From NCBI RefSeq assembly GCF_963259705.1, contig NC_081841.1, positions 90,161,063 through 90,225,062 on the forward strand: DNA of 64,000 nucleotides. Direction: 5' to 3'. Both the position numbers and the translations under genes were made by a program. The DNA comes from Myotis daubentonii (taxonomy: Eukaryota; Chordata; Mammalia; Chiroptera; Vespertilionidae). Every line of letters begins with the position of its first letter. Within the stretch, counting starts at the first letter, position 1. This document shows, piece by piece, positions 11,014-20,752 of the stretch. A model generated the notes under the pieces. It was not told the origin of the DNA, did no database searches, and saw only the letters and a list, made by a program, of their open reading frames with translations.

Positions 11014-11736
11014 CCCTCTCACAGTCTGGAACCCCTCGGGAGAGAACGACCTGCTGGCTTAGGCCTGCTCCCAGGTGGCAGAGGGCAGGCCCAATCCCTA
11101 GGTGCAGCCCCTGGTCAGGCTCAGAGCAGGGCCAATTGGGGAGTTGGGGCGCCACCCCCTGTCATGCACAGAGTAGGGCGGATCGGGAGGTTGCGATGCC
11201 ACCCCCAGTCACGCTCAGGGTAGGGCCAATTGGGGGGTTGGGGCACCGCCCCGTCACATTCAAGGCAGGGTCGATGGGGAGGTTGCGGCACCACCCCCTG
11301 TCACGCACAGAGCAGGGCCAATCTGGGGGTTGGGGTGCTGCCCCCTGTCACGCACAGAGCAGGGCCCATCAGGGGGTTGGGATGCCGCACCCTGTCACAC
11401 ACAGAGCCACAGGGCGATCAGAGGTTGGGGAGCTCCCCCGTATCAGGCACAGAGCAGGGCTGATCAGGAGGTTGGGGCGCCCTCTCACAGTCTGGAACCC
11501 CTCGGGAGAGAATGACCTGCTGGCTTAGGCCTGCTCCCAGGTGGCAGAGGGCAGGCCCAATCCCTAGGTGCAGCCCCTGGTCAGGCTCAGAGCAGGGCCA
11601 ATTGGGGAGTTGGGGCGCTGCCCCCTGTCATGCACAGAGTAGGGCGGATCGGGAGGTTGCGATGCCACCCCCAGTCACGCTCAGGGTAGGGCCAATTGGG
11701 GGGTTGGGGCACCGCCCCGTCACATTCAAGGCAGGG
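11014..11736. repeat. 257-bp direct duplication at 466-bp offset inside Helitron copy 2
   Basis: Segments 11014-11270 and 11480-11736 are each 257 bp and differ at about three positions (one near the start, two in the GCGCCA/GCGCTG block). The offset is 466 bp. Smaller units of about 50 bp (each with GTCAC..CACAGAG..CAGGGC and GGTTGGGG) lie between. Confidence 0.9.
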
Positions 11737-11737
11737 C

Positions 11738-11789
11738 GGTGCCCCAACCCCCCAATTATAGTTTACGAATAATTGGGGGTTGGGGCACC
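11738..11789. repeat. Hairpin at the duplication edge
   Basis: Arms 11738-11759 and 11769-11789 (GGTGCCCCAACC... paired with ...GGTTGGGGCACC) are complementary over 21 bp with one bulged C, around a 9-nt loop. The hairpin starts one base after the second copy of the 257-bp duplication stops. Confidence 0.9.
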
Positions 11790-11928
11790 ACCCCTGTCAC
11801 AAACAGAGCCACAGGGCAATCAGGGGGTTTGGGCGCTGCCCCCTGTCACACTGATCCCAGTGCCGGGAGGCCTCTCAGCTCCGCTGATCCTGGTGCTGGG
11901 AGGCATATTACCCTTTTACTATATAGGA

Positions 11929-12642
11929 TAGAGGCCTGGTGCATGGGTGGGGCTGGCTGGTTTTCCCTGAAGGGTGTCCTGGATCAGGGTGGGGGTCCCC
12001 ACTGGGGTGCCTGGCCAGCCTGGGTGAGGGGATGATGGCTGTTTGCAGCTGGTCACACACCATTCAGGGTGGGGGTCCCCACTGGGGTGCTTGGCCAGCC
12101 TGGGTGAGGGGATGATGGCTGTTTGCAGCTGGTCACACACCCTTCAGGGTTGGGGTCCCCACTGGGGTGCCTGGCCAGCCTGGGTGAGGGGCTGAGGGCT
12201 GTTTTCAGGCTGGAGGGTGACGGACGCTCCCAACCGCTGCTTTTTTTCTTTTTTTTTCTTTTTTAATTCTGGGCCAGCTTTAGCCCTGAGGCTCCAGCTC
12301 TTAGGCTTCCCCTGCTGAAAGTAGGTAATCGAAACAATGTATAACTCCAGCTCTGACTCCAGCTCTGAGATCCCAGCTCGCTGAAAGCTGGTTTCTGGGG
12401 TTTTGTTTTTAGCTTCTATATTTGTTAAAATGTTTCAAACTACAGGCTCAGAGGCCTGCAAGGCAGGTGGGGAACATTGGTTTCCTCCGTCACTGAAGCA
12501 AGCAAGCCTCATGTTAGTTTCAAGCTGCCTGGCTGCCGGCCGCCATCTTGGCTGACAGTTAATTTGCATATCGCCCTGATTAGCCAATGGGAAGGGTAGC
12601 GGTAGTACGCCAATTACCATGTTTCTCTTTTATTAGATAGGA
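11929..12642 (-). mobile_element. HeliBat-type Helitron, copy 3
   Basis: Abuts copy 2. The end next to copy 2 is the 3' end with CTAG altered to CTA (GAGGCCTGG follows). The other end, complement of TCCTATCT at 12635-12642, is the canonical 5' start. The 5' 150 bp carry, on the minus strand, ATTGG (12584-12588 complement), ATGCAAAT (12562-12569 complement) and CAAGATGGCG (12541-12550 complement). The interior holds three 80-bp tandem units and a poly-T/C tract at 12241-12266. Confidence 0.9.
11985..12212. repeat. 80-bp minisatellite, three units, in Helitron copy 3
   Basis: CAGGGT plus TGGGGTCCCCACTGGGGTG recurs at 11985, 12065 and 12145, an exact 80-bp period; the third unit is partial. The same unit is found in the plus-strand Helitron at 45582-45900, so it belongs to the Helitron subfamily. 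Confidence 0.95.
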
Positions 12643-12644
12643 TA

Positions 12645-12725
12645 TATACACACACACACACACATATATATAAAATACAAATTTACACAATATATAAAAT
12701 AAATATCTACATATACACACACGTA
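12645..12725. repeat. (CA)n / (TA)n microsatellite
   Basis: Alternating CA and TA tracts immediately beyond the end of Helitron copy 3. Confidence 0.9.
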
Positions 12726-12851
12726 TGCATAGAAATATTTAGAGGTAAAAAAAAACATTACGTTTGAAATTTGCTCTAAAATACACCAGCAATGAAAAAA
12801 GGAAGAGGGTATAAAAAGAAGATGTAAAATAGGCAAAATGTTATGTAATAA

Positions 12852-13283
12852 CTAGAGGCCTGGTGCATCAATTTGTGTGTGGATATGCTCTCTAGGCCTG
12901 GCCTGTGATCAGGGCCATCTTCTCCAGCTACCCACAGCTGGCCCTGCCCCCAGCCGTCACCCACCCCCAGTTCTCCACTCACCATTGGGTGATCGGAGCT
13001 TGCCAGCCGGGGGGGAGGAACCAAGAGGTCAGCCATTCCACCCGCACGCCGACCCCGCTCCCACCATGGGTTGCCCCTGTGTGTGGGGCAACTGGCAGGG
13101 CGGGGACCTTGACCTGGTGCCACCTGCATCCCCCACCACCCACCCCTGGTTCCCCATTAGCCATTGGGCAATCAGAGCCTGCCAGCCAGGTAAAGGGACC
13201 AAGAGGTGGTCAGTGTGTCTCATAGTGACTGGTCGAGCGGTTGTTCCGCCGTTAGGGTCATATTACCCTTTTATTATATAGGA
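12852..13283 (-). mobile_element. HeliBat-type Helitron, copy 4
   Basis: CTAG at 12852-12855 (3' end on the minus strand) and the TCCTATATAATAAAAGGG 5' end (complement ending 13283). The interior has two related blocks (CCCCAGCCGTCACCCACCC and CCCCCACCACCCACCC) and repeated CCATTGGG(T/C)(G/A)ATC(G/A)GAGC(T/C)TGCC motifs, another internal duplication. Confidence 0.9.
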
Positions 13284-13745
13284 TGTTCAAAGATTGATAA
13301 TAGGTACATGGCAGTTTGTTATGGTATTCTTTCTACTTTTTGTGTGTATTTGGAAATTTCCAAAATAATTTTTTAAAATATTTTACCTGGAAAAGTTTCT
13401 TAAAGTTATTTCTGGGACTTTTCCAAGTACCTGGAAAGAAAACAATCATTAAATAGAAATACCATGTAATACAATCACTGGGCTGTCTGCTCAAATAACC
13501 AATAAGTTTCACACTGCCACTGTGACAGTAGAAGGAATCAAGTAATGGAAGTGAATATTAGATTAGCTGAAAATCCATGGTAAAAGTCAAGAAAGTAAAC
13601 CCAAATTGCACTTAATGAAAGTTACAAAGTTAATAGGGCAAGACAGGGAACTTGGATATTCTGACTTTAAGTCCAGTGTTGTTGTTTTTTTGCAACAACC
13701 CTACTACACCTTCACTTTAATTTTATTCAAATGGCCAAATCGTGT
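13284..13745. other. AT-rich non-coding stretch, nothing recognised
   Basis: No feature recognised. Confidence 0.4.
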
Positions 13746-13749
13746 AAGC

Positions 13750-14150
13750 AGGGCTCTTCTGGTTGAAAGTGACAGAAATGCAACCTAAATTAACTTTAGC
13801 AATGAAAGGTTAACTACTAGACAGATTAGTTAAGGTAGTAATCACTAGTTGCTTAAAAAGTTAAGCCCCCAGATCTCATTGGCTTAACACAGTGAATACT
13901 TATTTTTTGTTCATGCCACTTTTCAATGCTGGCATTCTGGTCAGATGGCTTCAGGATCCACCCTCCTTCAAATCTTCAGCCTCCTACCCAATGGAAAAGG
14001 AAAGGAAATGAAAGATCCCGCATGGGACATGTTTATGAGCTAAATCTGGAAATAGGTTAAATGTGTTCAGCCACAGTTGGTGAGAATTCAAGGCCATATC
14101 CACCTTCAAAGAAGGCTAGGAACTGTAGCCTAGCTTTGTGCACAGGAGGA
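13750..14150 (-). repeat. Ancient interspersed repeats, diverged
   Basis: TTCTGGTTGAAAGTGACAG at 13758 resembles the start of the repeat also seen at 44110-44540. The following block (CCCAGATCTCATTGGCTTAA, then TTCATGCCACTT) resembles the reverse of a MaLR-type LTR. Both assignments are by eye and weak. Confidence 0.35.
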
Positions 14151-15260
14151 AAATGAAATGGGTTTTGGTGAACACATTGCAATTTCTCCACTAGATTTTA
14201 TGCCTGGGAAGACAGTGGTATATCAGGCACAAAGGTCCAGGATTCTACACTTCTTCTTCCTTTCTTGGCCCTATTATATTTCATCTCAGCTCTGCCTTAT
14301 TCTGGCTTCTGGCTTCTTGTTTGTCTACTGTGGGATGTTCAGGCATCATACTGCTTAGAAATGTAACTAGTGTGCAGGACATAGATACCAACTTCTGCAT
14401 CTCACAATATTTAGTTTAGCCATTCATTGAACCAACATGGTTTCCAGTGGAGTAACATATGACAGAAATTGTAAAGCTGGTATGCTGAGTACTAACGTTT
14501 AGGAAAAGTTAAAATAATATGCTCAGTTTTATGTACAGGAATAACATATAAGAAAACGGGACAAGGTAGAGCATTCATGTTAGAATTATAGTGCAAAATG
14601 CCCTGAGAATCCAGAGGAGAGTGGATGTGTGGCCCCAGGGTTGGAGAAACTTCTCGGGACGGTGATTCCACTTTCCTCTCCAGAAGGAGGGATATTTAGG
14701 AAGAGGATAAAATCCATGTGGTTGGAGCAAAAAGGCCATGGGGTAGATGGGCAACAACAAGACATAAGGAAGTCTAAATACACAAGTCTTACCTACCAAG
14801 CTCAAGACTTTGAATTTGTTTTCACAAAGATTCTCTCCTTGACCACACACACTCTAGCCAGACTCCTCTGAGGCCTCTTTTCAACTAGGCCTCAACTTTA
14901 GCCTATGAAAACTTGAGCAAACACTAGTGTAATTTCTGACAGCTCAAGGCCACATTCCTAGGATGACTCTAGTCCCCGTTAAAGTGGCTGCCTTAGGAAA
15001 CTCAAGGCTTCCAAGAGAATTTACTGTTTGTTTCAGCCAACACCTCAAGATAGAGCTCATCTCTCAGCCTCAGTGGGAGGATAGAACCCTCACTCTGATG
15101 GGTGAAAGTTAGCAAAACCAGACAGATTTCAAATAGACCAATCCTTCTTCCCACTTTTTGTGATTTTTCACTTCCCTGACTCTGCTAAGCCCCCACTCAC
15201 TGCCCTCCTACCCCCTCATTCTTCCAGTAAAACTCCCAGACACCTCTATACAAACCAAAG
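14151..15260. other. Non-coding stretch, nothing recognised
   Basis: Overlapping short open frames on both strands at 14575-14871 without domain or composition signal. Confidence 0.45.
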
Positions 15261-15276
15261 TTGAGTTCAATTCACA

Positions 15277-15477
15277 CTGGCCGGGTGGCTCAGTTGGTTG
15301 GAATGTCATTCTGTACACCAAAAGATTGTGGGTTTGATTCCTGGTCAAGGCACATATCTTGGTTACAGGCTTGATCTCTGGTCCCGGCACATACAGGAGG
15401 CAACCGACTAATGTTTCTCTCTCGCCCTCCCTCTCTCTCTGAAATCAATAAATATATCCTCAGGTGAGGAAAAAAAT
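15277..15477 (+). repeat. Ves SINE (older subfamily)
   Basis: Starts CTGGCCGGGTGGCTCAGTTG, has the B-box-like GGGTTTGATTCC, CT tract and an A-rich tail with CCTCAGGTGAGG before the As, a 3' variant shared with 19270-19517. Flanks TTGAGTTCAATTCACA and TTGAATTTAGTTCACA look like a decayed target duplication. Confidence 0.85.
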
Positions 15478-15494
15478 ATTGAATTTAGTTCACA

Positions 15495-17525
15495 ATGGAC
15501 GCTTTTCCCTATGGCAATAGTATATTACTGATTAAAATCTTCCCTTCCATGTTAACTAGCCTCCAGCTTTTTCTTTGACAGTTTCCATAATGGAGGCTTT
15601 GAATCAGAAAGTAACCACGTGCAAATTGTCTGTCTGTTTGGGTTGTTGTTGGTTTATGTCTGTGGTAAAGTGATGTGTTGGGTGCAGAGATGATTGGGAG
15701 CCAGATGATGCCACACACCTGAAATCTGGAGAGGAAGCTGATGGAAATAGTGTGGGCAAGAGAAGGTGAGACCTGAGCCTCAGCCTTAGTCACTGAGGAA
15801 GAAAATGAGAGAAATTTCTGAAGTAGAATTTGCAAGATTTGGCTGCTGACTGCACGAGGCCATGAGAGACACAGAAGAGCTGAAAAAGCATCTGAAGTTT
15901 CCAGATGAGGTTAGGGACTGAACACTCCATTGATTTGTTGCTTCAAAGGAGAAATATAATTCATCTGAATCTTATTTCCACATGTTTTAGCTATAGGAAG
16001 GAAGTTATCAAAGAAAAGTTCACTGGGAAGAGATTTGGGTATCAGAGGTTTTCAAAGCAATTATAGAACAAAGCAGAAGTTACACCATATACAGTGTGAT
16101 TGCAAAATAGTACATATGATGTTTCCAAGTGAAAACCAAGGTTAGAAATCAAAGTCAACAACTTTGATCTTGCTAAATCTCCTCAGTTTGGAGAACTGAA
16201 TGCATATATAAACACACAAATGTACTTTTTAAAAAAGTTTACTTCCTTTTTGCATTTAAAAACCTAATAAAAATTAGAGGAGTCCATAAAATTATGCTAT
16301 CTACTATTCACAGTAGTTTTAGTTTGTAAATGTTTAATAGGAAACAAATCACAAGACTAAACATTTCAATGGAGGATTTCTAAATGACCTTACCTGGAAC
16401 AACACACAGGTTTTAAAGGACTCATAGCAAAGATTTTAGAAAAATAAGGGCAGAGATTGAATATCTACCACAAATATTGGGAACTAGAATTGAAAAAAGT
16501 GTCCAAAGACATCTTCATTCTTAAAGTCCTTTTGAAAAAAGGGTATAAAATGCCTGATGTTCCCTCAGAGTCAACTTAATGTGGTAGAATCGAGCCAAGA
16601 GAAATGAGAATACTTCTTTAAAATTATTCAACAAAAGTAATTGTGTCTTCATTTGTTCTGAATAGATAGCGTTTTATATACTTTTAATAAGAACAGGATA
16701 CTTAGCACCATTAACCAATTTCACTTAACTCCAAATGTTAAAAATTGAAAATGTAAAATGTAATAACAGAATTCACATCATGAGGAGCTTCGTATTCCCA
16801 TGTTGCGGCCAGTTCTGCGTCCTGCACAGAAGATGATGGGGGAGAGGGGAGAGGCAAACACTTTTCCTGCCAGCTTTGAAGAATGACCTTGCCCCACAGG
16901 TAACGCCCAATGACAGGGTTGCCCTGGGAGCTGCAGGGCAGTGGGGACAGGGGGAGGGGGCAGAGAGGCCCCAAGAGAGCCATGGATCTTCCCTCCCAAG
17001 TTGTGAATGAACAGTTTTGCCTCCACCACCTACTGTCCACAGGCACCTGCTGTCTACAGGACTCATAGTGAGTCACTGGAACCCTCTAAAATGGAGAATC
17101 GTGAAAGCTTGTCATTAGCAGAGCTTTGGTTTGTGTACATGTATGAGGATGAAATGAGATAGTTGCTGGAAAAGTTGTTTTGTAAAATGGGAATTCTGCT
17201 GATGTTGTGCTAGTACTGTTTATAATATTGCAAAGCTTGGGGAGAAGTTGAGAGGATGATGATGATGTTGAAGCAACTTAATGTTGACCGCCTAGATCTT
17301 TTGTAAGTCCCAGAATGACACAGACTATACCTCTCCATGTGGAGTGCTGCTTCAATTTACAAGGTAAGTATCACCAGACGTTTATTTTTTTTCTTTCAAA
17401 AATGTTTGGCTTTTCTCTAAAGTAATACTAGCTCATGATCTCTATCACACAAAGTGTACAGGCCGTGGCTATAACCTATGGTATGAAGGGAATTAATAAG
17501 ATGATCAGTGTTCTCAGCATCCCCT
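15495..17525. other. Non-coding stretch, nothing recognised
   Basis: No repeat or gene assigned in two kilobases. The antisense open frames at 16738-17076 overlap in three phases, which is typical of chance frames in GC-richer DNA. Confidence 0.45.
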
Positions 17526-17529
17526 CTCT

Positions 17530-17564
17530 AGAGAGGCAATGGCGTGTGGTGAAAAAAACAAGGT
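17530..17564 (+). repeat. MIR SINE, 5' part, split by an L1 insertion
   Basis: The head AATGGCGTGTGGTGAAAAA joins the rest of the MIR at 19959-20140. It ends in the left copy of the L1 target duplication (17551-17564). Confidence 0.7.
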
Positions 17565-18432
17565 CTTGCCTCCTTTGTCAAATATTAATTGAGCATAATG
17601 GCTTGGGTGATTTTGGGGTTCCCTGTTCCATTCCATTGATCTATATGCCTGTTTTTGTGCCAGTACCAGGCTGTTTTGATTACAGTGGCTTTGTAATATA
17701 ACTTGATATCTAGTAATGTGGTTGCTCCAACTTTGTTCTTCTTTCTCAAGATTGCTGCAGCTATTCAGGGTCTTTTTTGGTTCCATATAAATTTTTGAAG
17801 TATTTGTTCTAGATCTGTAAAATATGCCATCGGTATTTTAATGGAAAGTGCATTGTATCTATAGATTTCTTTGGGTAGTATGGGCATTTTAATAATATTA
17901 ATTCTACCAATCCATGAACACGGTATATTCTTCCACTTTTTATATCTTCTTCTATCTCTTTTTTTAAAGTTCTGTAGTTTTACTGAGTGCAGGTCTTACC
18001 TCCAGTTAAGTTTATTCCTAAGTATCTTAATTTTTTGTTACAATGGTAAATGATTTTTTTTTCAGTTTCTCTTTCTGAGAGTTCATTATTGGTGTGTAAA
18101 AATGCCATTGATTTCTGGGTGCTAATTTTGTATCCTGCTACATTGCCAAATTCATTTATTAAATTTAGTAGATTTTTGGTGGAGTCTTTAGGGTTTTCTA
18201 TGTACAATATCATATCATCTGCAAATAATGACAGTTTCATATCCTCCTTTCTAATTTGGATGCCTTTTATTTTTTCTTCTTATCTGATCACTGTAGCTAG
18301 GACTTCCAGTACTATGCTGAATGAAAGTGGTAAAGCAGACAACTCTGTCTTGTTTCTGTTCTTAGGAGAAACAGTTTTAGTTTATGCCCATTGAGTATGA
18401 GGTTGGCTGTAGGTTTGTCATATATGGCCTTT
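17565..18432 (-). pseudogene. LINE-1 ORF2 fragment, inverted 5' half of a twin-primed insertion
   Basis: Read on the minus strand this is part of L1 ORF2, the endonuclease/reverse-transcriptase protein that copies L1 RNA into DNA at the target site. The catalytic FADD box of the reverse transcriptase lies at 18214-18225 inside an 86-codon open stretch (17980-18240). Downstream comes the thumb/connection region, including FMWNQ-like and ITIPD-like surroundings, broken by stops. The upstream endonuclease and the start are absent. The fragment is in opposite orientation to the L1 3' end that directly follows. The two meet at about 18432 with only some 15 bp of L1 sequence missing between them, the signature of twin priming. 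It is not translatable as a whole. Confidence 0.9.
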
Positions 18433-19269
18433 ACTTAAAGACAGTTTTTTTAATAAATGGTGTTGGGATAATTGGACAGGTACTTGCAAAAAAAATGAAA
18501 CAAGACCACCAACTTATGCCATACACAAGAATAAACTCAAAATGGAAGAAAAATGTAGGCATCAAAATATCAGATATCTCACGTAGCAGAATTTTCACTG
18601 ATACAACGCCTAGAGCAAGAGAAACAAAGAAAAAAATAAACAAATGGGACCACATCAAAATAAAAAGCTTCTGCACAGCAAAAGAAATGAAAAGAGAGCC
18701 CACTGTATGGAGAACATATTTGCTAATGACACATCTGATCAGGGGTTAATTTCTAAAATATATAAGGAGCTCATATAACTCAGCAAAAGAAAGACAAAGA
18801 AATTTAGAAATGGGCAAATGGCCTGAATAGACACTTCTCCCAAGAGGACATCCAGGTGGCTAAGAGACATATGAAAAAATGCTCAACTTCATTAACTATA
18901 ACAGGGATCCAAATTGAAACCACAATGAGGTACCACCTCACACCTGCCAGAATGGCTGCCATCAATAAATCAACAAACAAGTACTGGCGAGGATGTGGAG
19001 CAAAAGGCACCTTAGTACGCTACTGGTGGGAATGCAGACTGGTGCAAACACTATGGAAAACAGTGTGGAGTTTCCTCAAAAAATAAAAAATGGAACTGTC
19101 ATTTGATCTAGTGTTCCAACTTCTAGGAATATATGCTAAGAAGCCAGAAACACCAATCAGAAAGAATATATGCATTCCTATGTTCATAGCAGTGTTACTG
19201 GCAATAGCTAAAATATGGAAACAGCCCAAGTGCCCATCAGTAGATGAATAGAATAAAAAACTGTGGTAC
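18433..19269 (+). pseudogene. LINE-1 ORF2 C-terminal part, sense half of the insertion
   Basis: Continues ORF2 beyond the inverted part. The reading frame at 18450-18749 encodes the C-terminal segment with [11 protein letters not shown], and 18856-19086 encodes the stretch around [20 protein letters not shown] and the cysteine-containing C-terminal region ([15 protein letters not shown]). Frameshifts and stops (for example around 18749 and 18830) break it. It is interrupted at 19270 by a Ves SINE and resumes at 19518. Confidence 0.9.
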
Positions 19270-19530
19270 GCCCTAGCTGGTTTGGATCAGTGGATAGAGC
19301 ATTGGCCTGTGGACTAAAAAGTACCAGGTTTGATTTCAATCAAGGACACATACCGAGGTTGCTGGCTCGATCCCTGGCCCTGGTTGGAGTGTGTGCAGGA
19401 GACAACCAATAGATGTGTCTCTCTCACATCAATGTTTCTCTCTATGTCTCTCCCTCTCCCTTCCACTCTCTATAAAAATCAATGGAAAAATATCCTCAGG
19501 TGAGGATTTAAAAAAAAAAAACTATGGTAC
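19257..19530 (+). repeat. Ves SINE inserted in the L1
   Basis: Body 19270-19517, starting GCCCTAGCTGGTTTGGATCA with a B-box-like GGTTTGATTTC and the CCTCAGGTGAGGAT 3' variant before poly(A). The L1 sequence AAAACTGTGGTAC / AAAACTATGGTAC is duplicated on both sides (ending 19269 and 19530, one mismatch). Confidence 0.9.
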
Positions 19531-19944
19531 ATTTACACAATGGTATACTGTGCAGCTATAAAAAAGGAAAGATTTCTTATCCTTTGAGACAACATGGAGG
19601 GACCTGGAGAGCATTATGCTAAGGGAAATAAGCCAGTTAGAGAAAGACAAGTATCATGTGATCTCACTTATATGTGGGATCTAATGAACAAACTAAACTG
19701 ATGAACAAAATATATCCAGAGACATTGAAACATGCAACAGACTGAAGAATTTCAGAGCGAAGAGGGAGGGGTAGGCAAGAAGAGATTAACCAATGCACTT
19801 ATGTGCATATATGCATAGCCCATAGATAAACAATAGTGTGCAGGAGGTCTGGGGAGGGGGCTGGAGTGGGGTGGAGAGAGTCAATGGTCGGGGGGAAGGG
19901 GGGAATATCTCTAATACTTTCAACAATAAAGATAAATTTAAAAA
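19518..19944 (+). mobile_element. LINE-1 end of ORF2 and 3' UTR
   Basis: Resumes ORF2 after the SINE, then enters a G-rich 3' untranslated region (19840-19905) and ends with AATAAA at 19925-19930 and an A-rich tail. The right target duplication GAAAAGAACAAGGT (19945-19958) matches GAAAAAAACAAGGT (17551-17564) with one difference, giving the limits of the whole insertion. Confidence 0.9.
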
Positions 19945-19958
19945 GAAAAGAACAAGGT

Positions 19959-20140
19959 GTTTGGATTCAGACCTGGTTTAAGTTCACAAATGGCCACTTG
20001 CTTTGTGCCTTTGCAGAGGTGACTTTAGACCCTCTTTGGGCCTCATTTCCCCACCTGTAAAATGGGAGTAGAGAGGAATAATACCCGCCTCACAAAACTG
20101 TTATGAGTACGCCAGGCAAGGTGCACAGTGTGCCTAGCAG
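19959..20140 (+). repeat. MIR SINE, 3' part, split by the L1
   Basis: GTTTGGATTCAGACCTGG continues the head at 17530-17564, followed by the core CCACCTGTAAAATGGGAGTA and CTCACAAAACTGTTATGAG. It was one MIR before the L1 landed in it. Confidence 0.8.
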
Positions 20141-20499
20141 GGGCTTGGCCAGCAGACACCTACTCCTTGAACAGTAACAAGGGCTGCTCACATCACCCAG
20201 TGGCAGCCACATTGCTCCTGAGTCTGCAGAGATTTCTAGTTGGAGCCATAGTGTCTGTTTCCCCTTCCAATGTGGGAAATTCATAATGGTTTTCTTATTT
20301 ATTGACTACATTTTATACATTTTATTCATATGATGCATAAGAATGAAATGAGAATAAACAAAATATATAGGACTGAGTCCTGGAAATTAGCACACTGTGT
20401 AAGTATTGATCATCTAGCTCTGATGAAGTAAAAAATCAACAACAAAAAACCTGGCCCTAGTCGGGGCGTGTACTGTGATGACATTTACTACATCTTAAA

Positions 20500-20752
20500 A
20501 ATAATGTTGAGCCCTAACCTGTTTGGCTTAGTGGATAGAGCGTCGGCCTGCGGACTGAAGAGTCCCAGGTTCGATTCCAGTCAAGGGCATGTACCTTGGT
20601 TGCGGGCACATCCCCAATAGGGGGTGTGCAGGAGGCAGCTGATTGATGTTTCTCTCTCATCTCTCATCGATGTTTCTAACTCTCTATTCCTCTCCCTTCC
20701 TCTCTGTAAAAAAATCAATAAAATATATATTTTTTTTAAATAATAATGTTGA
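20500..20752 (+). repeat. Ves SINE, young type
   Basis: Body 20511-20741 begins GCCCTAACCTGTTTGGCTTA, with A box GGCTTAGTGGATAGAGCG and perfect B box GGTTCGATTCC, the CT tract and AATAAAATATATA tail. The perfect duplication AATAATGTTGA is at 20500-20510 and 20742-20752. Confidence 0.95.

Larger units (their letters stand above)
10947..11928 (-). mobile_element. HeliBat-type Helitron, copy 2, internally expanded
   Basis: The minus-strand 3' end is a perfect 9-bp hairpin (GTGCACAAA / TTTGTGCAC in 10959-10976) 12 bp inside the CTAG end (10947-10950), the Helitron signature. The 5' end is TCCTATAT (complement at 11921-11928). The interior is GC-rich and made of degenerate repeats of about 50 bp plus a larger duplication. 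A 319-codon open frame crossing this copy is a by-product of the repeat composition. Confidence 0.9.

Noticed and set aside
10569..11528. 319-codon sense open frame across the Helitron cluster, the longest in the window
   Set aside because: It runs across the join of two Helitrons and through GC-rich tandem repeats; its glycine/arginine/proline text repeats with the DNA units. Sister frames on the same strand are also open.
11985..12212. Evenly spaced 80-bp repeats looked at as a CRISPR-like array
   Set aside because: Units abut with no unique spacers, no leader or cas genes are present and the host is a mammal; it is a minisatellite in a Helitron.
12776..13281. Overlapping frames of 106-134 codons on both strands
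   Set aside because: All fall in Helitron copy 4, whose GC-rich repeats open several frames at once.
17980..18240. Reverse-transcriptase frame taken as a domesticated gene or retron
   Set aside because: The flanking text is L1 ORF2 throughout, with stops on both sides and a clear retrotransposition signature.
20511..20590. tRNA-like A and B boxes with cloverleaf-like sequence
   Set aside because: They are heads of Ves SINEs; the CT tract and A-rich tail follow, and no mature tRNA 3' end is present. The same holds for the other 16 copies.
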